DNA from: Chrysoperla carnea
Lineage: Eukaryota > Arthropoda > Insecta > Neuroptera > Chrysopidae
Direction: 5' to 3'
NCBI RefSeq assembly: GCF_905475395.1
Contig: NC_058340.1
Location: 53,732,181-53,796,180, forward strand
Length of the DNA: 64,000 bases
In this document: positions 24,974-38,534 of the stretch, in pieces
Layout of the letters: each line of letters begins with the position of its first letter
Numbering within the stretch: position 1 is the first letter of the stretch
Notes under the pieces: generated by a model
What the model saw: only the letters and a program-made list of their open reading frames with translations
What the model was told of the DNA's origin: nothing
Databases searched by the model: none
Translations under genes and position numbers: made by a program

Positions 24974-27129
24974 TAAAAGTTTGAATGTAACTCGATGTAA
25001 AAACTATATTAATTTGATTTTTATTTAGTTTTAGTTTTAAGTTATGTATTTAAAAAAATTGTCTTTATTTTTGTTATTTATTTCAATAAAAAAAATATGT
25101 TGTGTAATAATCGCGCGGTTTTATCATGACACTGTTGCATTGAACAAATAAATAAGAAAAACAGGCAAAACACTCACTTTTGTTGAGAGAGCAAGAACAA
25201 CGGTTTTGATGAAACTATCTATCAACATGAATTTATCAAATCAGTATGAACTAAAACAAATAAATTTTACAAATATATATAGAAAATTATTTATTTTAAA
25301 ATTTCTTATTTTTCAAATGCACGTCTCTTATTGGTGATATACTTTTTTAAATCATATTATAATTGATTTACAATAAAATATGACTCACATCATAATTTTG
25401 TGGGTGGGTTAAAAAGTTTATTTTTGCATCTTATTTGACAAAAGGATTAAAGTTGTTTACTATTTGGTATACATAATAAACCATCAAATTTTAAGTATGC
25501 AAAATAGGGTTTCTCCTCGAGAATTCTCGCCTCGAGAAATCTCGAGAAATTTGTCTTAAAATAAATTAAAATAAGTAGCAGGTACATAACATATAGCATT
25601 TACCTACCTACATGTATTTTCCTACCCAACACCAAAAATACACAAATATGCCAGTTTCACCCATATTAAAACGAAATTCATGTTTCTATATCTTTCTCTT
25701 GGCAATGATCAGTTTGGAAATCAAGGAAATTGAGGAAATATATGTTAAAAGAAAACCATTGATCAAATTAAAAGTAAAAACTAATTGCCAGAACTGTCAA
25801 AAATGTTGAAAAATGGAATGTAGTTTATAAGAGACATATGGCATAAGAGAAAAAAATTGTCTTTTTAATTACTTAATCAAAAAAGTGCAGATCCCAGAAG
25901 AAAAAGGATCTGTAGATCCACTAATTCTAGATCCAATGTCTAAAATTAAAAAGGAATAATATTAATATCTCATACCTTTTTTTTTTTTTTATTTCAAATT
26001 AGACGTGTATAAAATCAATTTGATTATCCTATAAATAAAATATAACGCTATTAAGGTCCACGTTTGAAATTTCGTGGTAATACAATGTCATCACACCTCT
26101 TTAAGCACATATTAAGCGCTTAGTCGGTGTAAAAGATACGGTATTGGTACGAAGTCGAGCAGGCAACAGGTTACTGTGTAATTTTTATAATTTTTCGTCT
26201 TAAGAAACGATAAGTTTTTTTGTTTTATTGGTATAAATAATATCATACACCCAACTAAATCCTTTATAGTCGACAAACTTAACCCAACCAACTCATAATT
26301 ACAACAATACTCCGGGTCTGTAAAATGTTCAGTTTATTTTTTTGGGCTGTTTTTTCCGGGTCTATTTTTTCCAAGTCTATTTTTTCCGATTGCCGTCGTG
26401 TACAATAAAATGGATGAGTTTTCTTACATTTAGAATATATTTTTTTATTTTTTGTTTGTTTTGAAGCCTTATAACGGTATAATAGGCCCTTTTTATCCCA
26501 GCACGGTTTAATAAAACCCAAGGAAAAGATTTAAAAAGTTAAATATTTCTAAAAGTTTTAATAGTCTTGTTAACAAGTTCAAATTGGTGAAATATGGAAA
26601 AATGAACGTAAAAATACGTACTGATAGCTCATTGGATTCGGAATGATGTCTAGAAAAATGTGCCAAAAACATATTTATGCAAAAAAAAAAAAAAATTTCA
26701 AAAGCTATAAACAATTAAAGATGATGCTTTTTATTTTCTTTGCACTGCAACAGAATGGACAAATAATGCAGCAAATTATATTTTGTCTCCCTAATTCTAA
26801 TTATATGATTTTTATAGTATTGTTAATTTAAGTGAGCCATAAATGCCGCAGGAACCTTAAAATTATTGAATGACATAATTCATAATTCATATTAAACCTT
26901 AAATAATGATATTTTTTTCATAAAAAAGAATGTGTAATGAAGATCATCCATGACCTAACATTTTAATTAATTTTTTTTTTCAATATTATAAATTTTGTTA
27001 ATTATTTGAATTGTATATATGTTATATATATTATTGATGTGTATGGCCTATACTGATATATTAATTATTATTATATTTATCATATAAGATTGTAAATAAC
27101 AGTATTTTTCTTATCACAGTTTTAAAGTA
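24974..27129. other. Region upstream of LC3, no gene seen
   Basis: AT-rich, with only short spurious frames. The LC3 promoter should be in the first few hundred bases; the GC patch AATCGCGCGG at about 25109 is the only notable local feature. CTCGAGAATTCTCG-type self-complementary words occur at 25516-25551. Confidence 0.4.
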
Positions 27130-27605
27130 TTACTAGAGTGATACCCACCCACTTCGCTGGGTTTAAAAGTAAAGATTGATCTCGCTTAGCTCCTTTCTAT
27201 AGCATTCGAAATAATGGTAAGGATTGTTTTACACAGGTAAAATATATGTATGGTTTTCTAATTTTTTAAATGTATAATAGTCGTAATTATTCATTGAGTA
27301 TATCAGAAAAGATGGCCGTGAAATTTTATATTGATTATTTTTACAGAAATCTGTAATTTATTGTAATGTCAAATGACTACTTTTACAGAAATGTGTAATT
27401 TATGGAAATGTCAAATTAAATTAATTTGTAATCTTTTTTTATTAATATACCTTTATAAATTATATCTCATGTGTTATTCTGAAGTATTAGCTATATTGCT
27501 GTACAGTTTCATTAAAAACCATTCGCTAGTTTTAGCGTGAAAGCGTAACAAACAAACCAACAAACAAACAAACATGCTTACTTTCGTATTTATAATATAT
27601 AGAGA
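27130..27605 (+). repeat. Dispersed repeat with CACTTCGCTGGG start and (AAAC)n near its end
   Basis: Begins GATACCCACCCACTTCGCTGGG and ends GCGTGAAAGCGTAACAAAC, an AAAC run (27547-27573), then TTACTTTCGTATTTATAATATA. I recognise this layout from many insect genomes. Related sequence in the opposite orientation occurs at 32035-32290 and 47255-47335. Class not assigned. Confidence 0.6.
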
Positions 27606-29684
27606 TTTATTTCTTGCACGTATTACATATTTATGTATTATGTTTTGTTTATTTGTGTCTCATATTAAAAAGGGTAATTTATGTGGGTGGAATGGACGGA
27701 TAGTGGGGTTGTTTATATATTTAATATAGTGTAATGTATTCAATTACCTAATTGAAAATAAATACTAGTTATTTATAGAAAAAAAAACTTTCTGGAATAT
27801 TCATTACATAATTGATAAAAATATTTACCAAATATGTAAATATGATTAGTCATTGACATATATTTTAAAAAGGTCTTTTAGAAAAATGTATTTACTTAAT
27901 AGTTTTTGGTGCACCCCTTTTAACAATTTGTACAGTTTAGCAGCTTATATATCCATAGGCGTCTTTACGGGGGGCACGTTCCCCCTCAATGATTATCGAA
28001 TAATAAAAATGAAGATAATTGTTTACTTCTTTACTATTCTGGACTTATTTACTACATATGATGTGAAATTTAACAAATTCGTTAACATCATAAAAAACGT
28101 CTTAAAATATCTAACACCATCCATATTAATCAATAATAATTTAAAAAACTAAAAAACACGCTTTTCTAGCTAGCTGAAATACAAATTAGAAAATAAATAA
28201 GAGTTTAAAAAAACTAAGAAAAGACGTTTTTATAACTAGCTGAACTAAATGTAGAAAATAATTTCTACAATAAGTTTAAAAAAAAAAAATTAGTAATGAG
28301 GAAAAAAAAATTATGAAATAATTTTATCGTAAAGAACGTGGAGTGCTTTATAAGATAGTCAATTAAATAATTAAAATAATTAAAATTTGGCATCCCACGT
28401 TTTTTAACGATAAACTGATTTTTTATTTCACTCATTTTTTTTAGCTTACAGAATTTATTTTGTACTTTTTAGGTCAGCTAATTACAAAAGTGTGTTATTT
28501 TTTTTAAAAATTATTATTTATTTTTTTAAAGATACCATAAACTTCTTTAATAATCCTTTTTTCATTGGAAAAGATATACTTACAGGATGATCTCATTTAA
28601 ATTTGAAGAAAAAATTCTATACCCAAAGAGAAGAAATGATTTTTTTTAAATTACAAATTTTTTAATGATTTTAGTATGTTCAGGGTAGTTTCATTTATAG
28701 TCGAAGAAAAAATTTCAACCCTAAAAGGTGTAATTCCAAAAAATTACAGACTTAAATAATTAGTAAAAAGTAATTTTTACAAAATAAATTTTTTTTCTTC
28801 AAAAATTAGGACCAGTTCTGAAAAGTAATAATTTTTAAATAAATACATATACCTAATAAATACTCTCAATAATTTCATTGTGAAAGCTACTTCAACCATA
28901 GCTTTAGCTAGGATACGATTCATCGGCGTAGATTTTTAGCTAAGAATATGATTATAAAACGTAATTGCTCACAAGGAAAGTATTGGTACAAGTATTTATT
29001 TGAAATTATTTTTTAATTTCATCGGGTCTATTTTTTTGTAAATAATTTTTTAGAGTGTTAATTTTCTCTTATGTTTTGGCCATGCCAATTAAACAGACAC
29101 TGAATTTTTATAAATAATTCGAATATGTTATTATAAAAACAAAATAACCTTTATTCTGGGTAAATATTCCTTGAAATAGAATGATAAAAAGGAAATAAAG
29201 TCTCATCATAATCAAAACGATAGATATCAATTTGCATGGCAACTAAGAATATAATTTTTTTTTATAAATTTTTTAATATGCATATATAAATTAATTAATC
29301 AAAATTATTTATCAAAGACGAATTCTCTTGTTGTAAAAAAACTTAACGTAATATATCTATTTATTATTTCATAAACATAAAAACTGATAAATTCGAGTCT
29401 AATAACCTCAAGTTTAATTTAAAAAAACAAAAAAAATTAAAATATAAAATAAGTGATTAGATATTTTTATAGAAAATTTAAATAAATTTACTTTCAGTGT
29501 ATTGAAAATGTTCCCAGTGCAAAAATATTGTCCATATATAAAATTGGAAAGAAATGTTTTTACCAAAATTTCACTCGAGTTGATTGGGTAAAGAAAAAAG
29601 ACTTCAAGGGCTTATTTTATAATACACATTATTCTCGTATTTATTATATTTTGGCAGGAATGTTTTAACAAACATATTTTTATA

Positions 29685-29906
29685 CCATGTATATGAAATA
29701 TACCAAGGTATACTAAGTTTAGTCCCAAGTTTGAAACGCTTAAAAATATTGATGCTATGAACAAAATTTTGGTATCGGTGTTTATGAAATCATCTAATTA
29801 GTCTATTTCTGGTTGTCTGTCTGTCGTCTGTTAGTCTGTCATCACGATAACTCAAAAACGAAAAGGGATATCATGCTGAAATTTTTATAGCGTGCTTATC
29901 AATAAT
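29685..29906 (-). repeat. TATACCATG dispersed repeat, interrupted by a SINE
   Basis: Reverse orientation of the family at 36160-36352: ATACCATGTATATGAAATA, TAGTCCCAAGTTTGAAACGC, TCTGTCTGTCGTC, ACTCAAAAACGAAAAGGG, ending at TTTTTATAGCGTGCTTA, where the SINE begins. Confidence 0.75.
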
Positions 29907-30095
29907 TTCATTGATCACCTCCTCAATTTCAGAGGCTGAGTGCACCTCCTTCATGCATATACCATGCACTAGACCAGGCCATCTCAACTATTAATTAAAT
30001 TAATTTTTTTGCGACGGTGGGAATCAAACCCGCTACTCTAAGCATACCGCGGACGGAATTGGTTACGCCTAAACCAACCGAGCTAATAGGGCGAC
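29907..30095 (-). mobile_element. tRNA-derived SINE
   Basis: On the minus strand a tRNA-like head occupies about 30095-30011: an A box TAGCTCGGTTGG (complement of 30074-30085) and a B box GGGTTTGATTCCC (30019-30031), spaced as in tRNA genes. A non-tRNA body and AT-rich stretch follow to about 29907. The flanking sequence to the left is the interrupted TATACCATG repeat. The acceptor stem does not pair well, so this is a SINE rather than a functional tRNA. Confidence 0.7.
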
Positions 30096-30099
30096 AAGT

Positions 30100-32034
30100 G
30101 TCTATTAGATACACAAAGGATTTTTTCTTTTTGATTTTTGAAGTCAATAAATAATATTGCTTTTTTCCAATATTAAAGTTTTTATTAGACTACTCAGAAT
30201 CATGAAATAAATGTTGTAATTTGGAAAATCATTTTCATAATTTGAGAAAAAATGTATAATATTGTAACAATTTTGAGAACCCTAAAATTTTGATAAATAT
30301 GACGCATATTTTGTAAAATCATTACGCATATTGTTAAATGACAAAACAAAGTGCATTTATGCGTAAAAATTTATTAAAGACACAGTTATACTAACTAAAT
30401 AAAATACAAGAATTTTTAATTTAGTTTATAGCTACAAATTTTTTTTTTATGGTCCATCATTTTAGGAGATACAGAATCTAAATTTAGATTTCCATATAGA
30501 CCACTGTATCTTTTTTTTTTTTTTTAATTTTAAAATTACTACTTATATTTAGGTACTTTATTTTCCGAAAAACAATAATAATTTTTTTGTTCAAAATCAT
30601 TCATTTTTTTCGAAAGTGCCCTTTTCATCTTGGAAATTAATATTCATACCTCATTTGAATGTAAAAATTACCGTATTTTTTTTAAAGAATCTGATCAAAC
30701 TGAGATTCACTAACACCTTAGGTCTGGACTAGCACGCTCTATTTCTAACATGTGGTCTCATCTAGATCTCCTCTTCGTAGTTCTAGATAGTGTCGGATTT
30801 GTTTTTCAAGGATCCATAGGTGGAGTTTTTGTGGAACCTACTTGAGACGAAAATTTTTGATAGAAACGGGAAAATTAACAGGTTTTTAGTTGAAAAGTTT
30901 TTTTTTTTTGTGGAGGTTTTTATTTTGTGGGGAATCATAGGCACCGCTTAGTCCGTCTTTATGGTAAATTCGGCACTGGTTGTAGATCTTCTATTGATGC
31001 TACATTTTTGAGACATCCCCACAAAAAATAGTTCATTGGAGAAGTGCGGGGACCAAGATGGAACTGATCTTTCCTAGTACCTTCTTTGGAATTTTTTGGT
31101 AGTGGGAGCGTGGGAGTCCAGATCTCAGGCTTCCGTGGATGGAGCTCAAGTTTGAATAGATTCCTTAAAAATTTACGGTAATTTAGACAGTAAAATGAAG
31201 TAGTTTTAAAAAATATGCAAAAACCACGTTACATGGTAGAAACGAATGAAAGAGTTGTATTAAAATCTGTTGGTATATTTTCTCTCGTAACTTTTTTCAT
31301 TAAGATGCTTTATTTTGGTAATTTAAATATCGTGTAACTATAGCTTTATATTGATAATTAGTTTTAAAACAAATTTAAATAAATTATCATTTATTTACAT
31401 ACCATATTGGAAATCTCCGATGAAAATGTTAGAAAAGTTATCAATGAAAATTAAATGATGTGTATCATAATAATAATAATATTCCAAGTTAAAATTTCTT
31501 GCGAAAGTTGTGCAATATAATTTTATTGAAAGAATCAAATCTTGCATATAAATATTAGAAGCATATATTCTTAGAATAAGAGCAAGGCATACAAACAAAT
31601 TTGTGAATTTACCACAGGTTTAAAGGTAAAAAAACCGCGTGTATTTTTTTCGAAACAACTCAAAAATTTATGTATTCGTTATTCTTCGGTACGTGGACAC
31701 AATATACTCAGCAAGTGCACCGTTGAAAAAGGACTCTGCCTCCCCCGGTACGGATTAAATTAATATGTCATTTTATATAATTTTACATCAAAATAAATGA
31801 TTAAAAATCTTAAAAATCTAAAAAAAAGATGATATAATAAAACACCCTCTCCCCTAGACGAAATCCTGGCTCCGCCACTGTTTCAATATTTGGGGCAGTT
31901 TCTTGGTTACCCAATACTGCACTCTTTTTTTGAGCCAATGTTGTCTCTGTTCAAATCATACTAGGTATACCTTTTATTGAGCATTTGGTAGGATTATTGG
32001 CGTGTCAAAATATTAACTTCCCATCTTTCGGTTT
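30100..32034. other. Gene-free region with transposon-like patches
   Basis: No coding exon is recognised. The block 30700-31160 is GC-richer than its surroundings (CCAGATCTCAGG, GGATCCATAGGTGGAG), and TCCTGGCTCCGCCACTG at about 31865 resembles a common transposon terminus; neither can be classified. Confidence 0.35.
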
Positions 32035-32290
32035 ATTTCGTGTACCACTGCGAAAGGGAGTTTGTTTGTTTGTTACACTTTCACCAAAAAACTACTGAAT
32101 GGATTTGAATGGAACTTTACAATAATACATACGTTAGAAAAACCTATAGGCTATAATTTATAATGATAGCAGTTACTTTCCCGCTACGCTAGACGATTTC
32201 AAAAACTACTGAATAGTTTTTAATGAAATTTTACAATAATATAGCTCATATATCAGAATAAAACATAGACTATAATTTACATTTATAAAA
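32035..32290 (-). repeat. Inverted partial copies of the 27-kb repeat
   Basis: GCGAAAGGGAGTTTGTTTGTTTG followed by TTACACTTTCACC is the reverse of the end of the 27-kb repeat. An AAAAACTACTGAAT-GGAA motif occurs twice, near 32085 and 32203, suggesting two joined fragments. Confidence 0.5.
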
Positions 32291-32473
32291 AAATATAAAT
32301 TTTCTAATTTAAAAGACTAGTTTGGATAAATAATAAAAAATATTTCGAGTGCTATGGAAGGCGGATAAATTAGAGCAAGGGAAGTGAAGGCTATAAGATC
32401 TTTAATTTAAAAATAGATCTGTAAAATATCTGTCGAGATTTGTATTGCGAAAAATATGACAATTGTCATTTTC

Positions 32474-32623
32474 AAATTTTACTGATATTTCATTTACAAA
32501 TCGTAATATAGACAGAGAGCCGATCATACATCCCGTACATAAAGTCTTAAGACTTTATGTACGGGATGTATGATCGGCTCTCTGTCTATATTACGATTTG
32601 TAAATGAAATATCAGTAAAATTT
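32474..32623. repeat. Perfect 150-bp palindrome without spacer
   Basis: Bases 32474-32548 are the exact reverse complement of 32549-32623; the centre reads AAAGTCTTAAGACTTT and the axis lies between 32548 and 32549. Complementarity stops abruptly at C32473 against C32624. No protein is encoded. Confidence 0.95.
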
Positions 32624-34879
32624 CTGTTAATTTATTAATGAAATTTGTTTATCCAATTAGGAAATAAAATGCATCAATGAAAATTAATTGCCCCCTATAC
32701 AAAATGTGTAAATTATCATATCTTTTTAATTAACTATCGTCATATTAATGCCTTCATCGTAATATCTTAAACTTTGATATACTTTTTAATGACCACCACT
32801 GAATGATACCAAGTGTTATAGTTAACCTTGAGTATATTCAAATCTATTTTGAAGGAAGAATTTTAATTGATTGCCATTTGATCTAGAACAAAAATATGCT
32901 GACGATCGTTAACTAAAATTAGATAATAAATTCTGCTTTGCGATTTTTTTTCAAAAGACTTCATAAATTATAATATAAGATTTTATGGCAAGGATATAGT
33001 TCATATTTTATTATTTGTGTATGACAATTTGTGTATGAATGAGTTTCATACAAAAGTTGCCAAACAAATATTTCCAGATTTACAAATATGTTGGTATAAA
33101 TTCTCATTGGATTACGAATTTATCCCGAAAAAGTAAATTTTTTGAAGTTGGATTAAACATTTCAACGTAGAAAAAAATAATAATAAAAGTAATTTGCAAT
33201 AAAATACCCGAAAATCCTTATTATAGATAAATTTGCCGCGAAGCATTACGTATCCTTCCAACCTAACGAAAACTTAATAAAGCATAACGTTGTTTGCTGC
33301 TTGAGTGAATATTGAGAAGAAAATCATCCATGAAACTCCATGTGCGATTAAAATTTGCAATAAATAATCCACGAATTTAGCCAGAATCTGATTGATATAA
33401 AATTAGGTATCCGGCTTATTAAGAAAATTTAAAAATTTATATTTTATATAATTTTTCAATTGAAAATGATTTTTCTATAAATTAAAACGCCAGTGACGTC
33501 AACATATCGCTTTAGTAACGCCTCCGCAGAGATATGATAAAATAACATGCAAGATGATAAATGGCTTGTCTTTCAACTAGTTTTTACAATATTCTAACAT
33601 AATTTCACATGGAAACTAGCAAAATATGTGAATTTAGCGTGTTTCCGATTGATTGCCAGCCTTAACCGATATCAAGACGCCACAACCAATCACAAGTTGT
33701 TCTTTTTCTATTTACATCCACTTACTGAAAAGTTTATTTTGTTCTTCAGTTTTAAAGTAAGAAAAGTAAGCCTTTTTATTCGTGTAATGTTTTAGTCATA
33801 AATGAAATACTAACTAATGATTGAATAAATGAATTCAGTGTTTGTAAATGCAAATAATTATGTTGGGAAGTTAAATTGGTGGAAACGCAAATAATTATGT
33901 ACTCATATGAATGTTTACTAAATACTACTATTTATTTACGCTCCCACCATATTATTTAGAATATATTATTATCTTAGAAAGTGGTCCATGATAAATTATG
34001 AATATTTGATAATACATGTTTGAATTTTTATCCAATTTGATCCGGTGGCTTGCCAACATTTTAAACAGTTACCTTTAACTCTTTTATAAGTAAATAGATA
34101 AACAATATCATGATAAATAAAAGATTGAGGGAGTAAGCAGCTAATTTTTGACCATTTTTCTAACGCCTTTAAGAGGTATAAATCGGTAAAAAGTGGCAAA
34201 AAATAAAACGATTATATTTTGTCTAAACTTTTAAATAACCAGAGGTCAGGCGGTAAGGAGCTGTACACTTAGCGCTGTTTCACTGATTGGCCTATAGTTA
34301 TATAGTTGTCTTCATCGGACAAATAAAATGATTTTTCTATTAGTTTTATCATCTTAATAAAATCTAATACGGATGCAACTTACTTATCAAGACATAACTA
34401 ATAAATTAAAGTATATGTCGGAAATACTGGAGTTTTTTTAATTTTGGAACTGAGGTCGTCTCTACAATAATGATATATTTATTATTACTAATAATAACAA
34501 TTTTTATTTATAATTAAAGAACCTTGTTATTGTGTATATTTAAAATAAATATTAAATATTATTATTATTATTTTTATGTGCGATACTGCCTTTATTATTA
34601 AGACATATTTTGTTTGTTTGCTGCATTTAATATATTAATCACATTAATTTGAGTTCAATTTTGAAACAAATATTAATGATAACAGACGATTCATGGAGGA
34701 TATGATCTTTATTGGTCACATAAATAACTTTCTGATTATGGAAGAGCCAGACCTAAAAAAATTCGTTGAATTTACTAAAGCTGCTAATTTGAGGTATGGT
34801 TATAGTCGTTGTGTATACACACATACTGCGGTCAGTCAAGCGAACGATAGAACAGGAGTCAGATATATGCTATCGAAAC

Positions 34880-35193
34880 GGTTAAGTTTTACGTGGTACT
34901 AAAATGAATTTGCTAAAGTTGAAAATTGTTATACAGATTGTATAACGCATATAAATAACAGTTATGATTGTCAGTCAGTTAGGTGTTAGAATAGGATTGG
35001 TGAACAATATTATTATTTATGAACATAAATATTTATGAACTTATTTATGAACAATAAATACATCAGATTCATTTATGATTTTCGTGGTATTTAAATGAAT
35101 TTATTATAGCTGAATATTGTTCTACAGCTTTCAACAATTTTCAGCTTTAATAAATTCATTTTAGTACCACGAAAATCATAAATCAATCTGATA
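34880..35193. repeat. Foldback repeat with GTGGTA(C/T)TAAAATGAATTT ends
   Basis: Bases 35062-35193 form a hairpin: TCAGATTCATTTATGATTTT on the left pairs with AAAATCATAAATCAATCTGA on the right. A related half, ACGTGGTACTAAAATGAATT, stands alone at about 34890. Confidence 0.6.
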
Positions 35194-35285
35194 AAATCTT
35201 GTTTGTAATATCAATATTTTTAAGCTTTACAAATTTGGGACTAAACCTAGTATACCTTAATATATTTCATATATACATGGTATAA
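35193..35285 (+). repeat. TATACCATG dispersed repeat, truncated
   Basis: Carries only the terminal part: TCAATATTTTTAAGC, ACAAATTTGGGACTAAAC, TATATACATGGTATAAA. It follows directly on the foldback at 35062-35193. Confidence 0.7.
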
Positions 35286-36159
35286 AAATGAATGTGTTGA
35301 AAATGTTTCAAATTTTTGTCATTTTTTGACATGGATGCACTATTGCACTAGTGCCCGAACAAAACTTTTTTTTCAGCCGAAAACAAAATTGAAATTTAAT
35401 TTAAAATAAATAAAAATATTTTACAAAAATTGAACTCTGCATATTATTAAAATTTTCTTACCAAATTGACACTTTCCTACGTTCCAATTTCATTATAAAT
35501 CTAATAGGATCGATTCCTCATACAAAACTAACAAAATTTAATTTTTCAAATTTGATTGAATATCAATATTGAAGCAATCTCTTGAAAATATAAAAAAATA
35601 ATCAAATTTTTAATTTCTGTTTTCGAAGTGAAAACAATAACTTTCAATCAAAAACTTAATAACTAGACAATTGACCGACAAAAATGTAATTTTAGATTAT
35701 TTATTATATTATTTTGTTAATTTTCTAATATTTCTTTTTTTAAAGTAACATGTGCTACTGTAAGTCCGTTTCTTAATAAGTATGTTTTAATTTAATTTAT
35801 TAGTTTTTAATTTAGTCCTAAAATGTTGAATTTATTTTAAAATGCATTAATCATTTAAAGTTTATTGTTATTTCAATTCTCCCAGCTAAATCGATCGGTT
35901 GGTAAATATCTGATATAAATTGCGTATTGATATATACATTTAGTGTTGGCTATCCTATGTTGTTGTATTATGAGGTTTGAATACTTCTAAAAATTTATAA
36001 AATTCTTAATTATTCAAGGAGGAGTATTGAAAAGACCTTTTTTTCCGCATTAAAAAAATAAAAAATAAAAAGGCGTATAAGATTTGATGTTTTCTTTATA
36101 TATTCTGAATGAAAACTGTGTGCCGTTTTTACGTCCTGACCACGCTGTAAAAATAGCTC

Positions 36160-36352
36160 AGCTTAATATCCTTTTTCGTTTTTGAGTTATCGTGTTGTCA
36201 GACAGACAGACCGACACGAAAATGGACTAATTAGGTGATTTTATGAACAGCTGCTATACCAAACTTTTGTTTGTATCATCAATATTTTTGAGCGTTACAA
36301 ATTTGGGACTAAACTTAATACACCTTGATATATTTCATATATACATGGTATA
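36160..36352 (+). repeat. TATACCATG dispersed repeat, best copy
   Basis: Order: TCGTTTTTGAGTTATCG, GACAGACAGACCGACACG, GGACTAATTAGGTGATTTT, AATATTTTTGAGCGTTAC, TTGGGACTAAACTTAATA, TATATACATGGTATA. At least six further copies or fragments lie in the window (22.8, 29.7, 35.2, 37.2, 59.0 and 61.0 kb). High copy number without an open frame suggests a non-autonomous element; class unknown. Confidence 0.75.
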
Positions 36353-37070
36353 ACTACTGAGGCAAAAAAAACTTATCCGTCTTTCTAGAGCTTATCTTTA
36401 GGTCTTATATGGCTTGTCAAAAATTGCGCTAGCAGTTTTCATATATCAGTTGGAAACAGTATTCAAAACTTTGATCGTACTGGTGATGTATGAAATAAAT
36501 TTTGGTGGGAACTACAATAATTGAATTGTATGTTATTGGCTGAGTACTTATGTACTTGGCATGCTGCGCCTAAAATATAATTTATGATATGCTTAATTTG
36601 TTTTAAACTTCTTCTTGTGAACTAAACTATACTATACTTATTTGTAATAAACATCAATGTTATTAAAAAAAATGCCCTTTTGACATCTATATATAAAAAT
36701 CAAAACAAATAATTATTGTGATACTTATGATAAATAATCATTTTATTATTGAATATACCGAGAGCTAAGTGTGCCAAATTTTAATCGTAAGCTAGACTTA
36801 TGGCATTAGTACGTACATCTCAGAGTGTTTAATCCCTAGAGTCAGACCCGTATTTGAATTCGGAGGCTCTGGACCAAAATTTGGAGGAGGCTCCAAAATA
36901 GAAAGATATAGAAAAAATGGAAAGATTTATAAATTCACAGACCTATTTATTTCATTAAATTAGTAGGTGTCACTTTAGAACATAGAGGACACTATTATAA
37001 AACAATAATTGATTGTAAATTGATTTAATTGGGTATAGCGAATACTAAAAAAAATATTTTGTTGTCTTTA

Positions 37071-37219
37071 TTTATAAAGAAAACATAAAAATATAACATA
37101 TTTATCAAATTATTTCACCATATTAATATATAATTTGACACCTCCCACATCTAAGTGTCTCTGTGCTGGTGAAATAATTGAATAAATATGTAATATTTTT
37201 TTGTTTTCTTTATAACAGA
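37071..37219. repeat. Hairpin with arms of about 50 bp
   Basis: TTATAAAGAAAACA ... AAATTATTTCACCA on the left pairs imperfectly with TGGTGAAATAATTGAATA ... GTTTTCTTTATAA on the right, with a loop of about 40 bases containing CACCTCCCACATC. Confidence 0.6.
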
Positions 37220-37363
37220 CGGACAGACGACAGGCAGAAAGATCCGGAAATAGACTAATTAGGTGATTTTATGAACACCTATACAAAAATGTAGCATCAA
37301 TATTTTTAAGCGTTACAAACTTGGGACTAAACTTAATATACTTTGTATATTTCATATATGATA
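37215..37363 (+). repeat. TATACCATG dispersed repeat, truncated
   Basis: GACGACAGGCAG, AATAGACTAATTAGGTGATTTT, AATATTTTTAAGCGTTAC, ACTTGGGACTAAACTTAATA and TTTCATATATG match the family in the same order as at 36160-36352. Confidence 0.7.
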
Positions 37364-38534
37364 TAACAACTTTGCTCGATTTCTTATTAGCAAAATGTGT
37401 TGACAATATCATCAAAATTCATATCGCGGAGAATGTCGTTTTCCAAACTGAGAAGCATGAGATTCGACAAAGCTTTCTTGAGTCATCGACGTTCGCAAGC
37501 TGTTTTTTATATTCTTTAGTTTTGAAAATGATCTTTCCCCACTGCAATTAGTTATCATCGATAAATAAAAACGAAGTCACTTCTGCATTACAAAATGTAG
37601 ATTGCACATTATTTTGCAACATTATCCGGTAGAGAAAAATTTAATTCGATTACTCTATTTTAAAACTAAAAGAAAAAATTTTACCATCCAACGAAAAAGT
37701 TTTACGTCAGGAAGTTTTGCTTTACAATATAAAAACCTATGTGTAAAAATTAAATCATAGGAAGAAATTATTTTCAGGAGTAGATATTATATAGCCATTT
37801 TTAGTACAAAAAAATAATTGTTTTTTTTTTTTTATATTAAAAATTATTTATATTTTTAATTAAAACATTTATTTAATGGAAAAATCCATGTTTACGATAA
37901 TGATAAATTTATGACGTTTATGAATGTTTTTATTTTCTGATTTATTGAAATAAATAATAATAATATTACTGAAATCATAAGATTATATTTTGTATATATA
38001 ATAATTTTTTGAATAAAAACAATATATTACATATTATTTAAGAACAATAGTTTTAATGAACTGAAAAGTCAAAATAAATAATATTTTAATAGACCGGTGT
38101 TAAGCAGAAAAAATAGGCTGGAAGTCTGATATGGACTCACAACAATATAGGGATGATGATTTAATTTTTGCTATCACTTCAGGCGATAGAATTCTTACTG
38201 CATAGACAGAAAAGTTCCATCACTTCTATGTGTCTTTGAAAGCCTAAAATTTAAAATCTATTAGGTCATTTATATCTTTAGTTCCATTTTGTATTCTTTA
38301 TCGTTGATACAAACAGCGAATCGAATTTCCGAATAAGAAAACGCAAAGATAGGTATTTAACCTGAAAAATAGGCCTTGAAGCAACTCACATCGACAGTTG
38401 ATTCCTTTAAAAAACAAAGCTGAAATTACTTAAAAAATTGGGTACCAGTAAGTCACCTTACATTTGTTCGAAATGGATTTTAAAAAGTGGTCGGTAATCT
38501 GATCTATCTAGAATTTTCTTTAATAGCCTGCCTC

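Noticed and set aside
27547-27573. Array of short repeats (AAAC) as a CRISPR-like structure.
   Set aside because: Unit of four bases without spacers in a eukaryotic repeat; no CRISPR features anywhere in the window.
30011-30095. Functional tRNA gene on the minus strand.
   Set aside because: A and B boxes are good but the acceptor stem does not close, and a SINE-like body follows; called a SINE instead.
34693-34902. 69-residue frame MEDMIFIGH... as a gene.
   Set aside because: No recognisable domain or splice partners; its end runs into the repeat at 34880.
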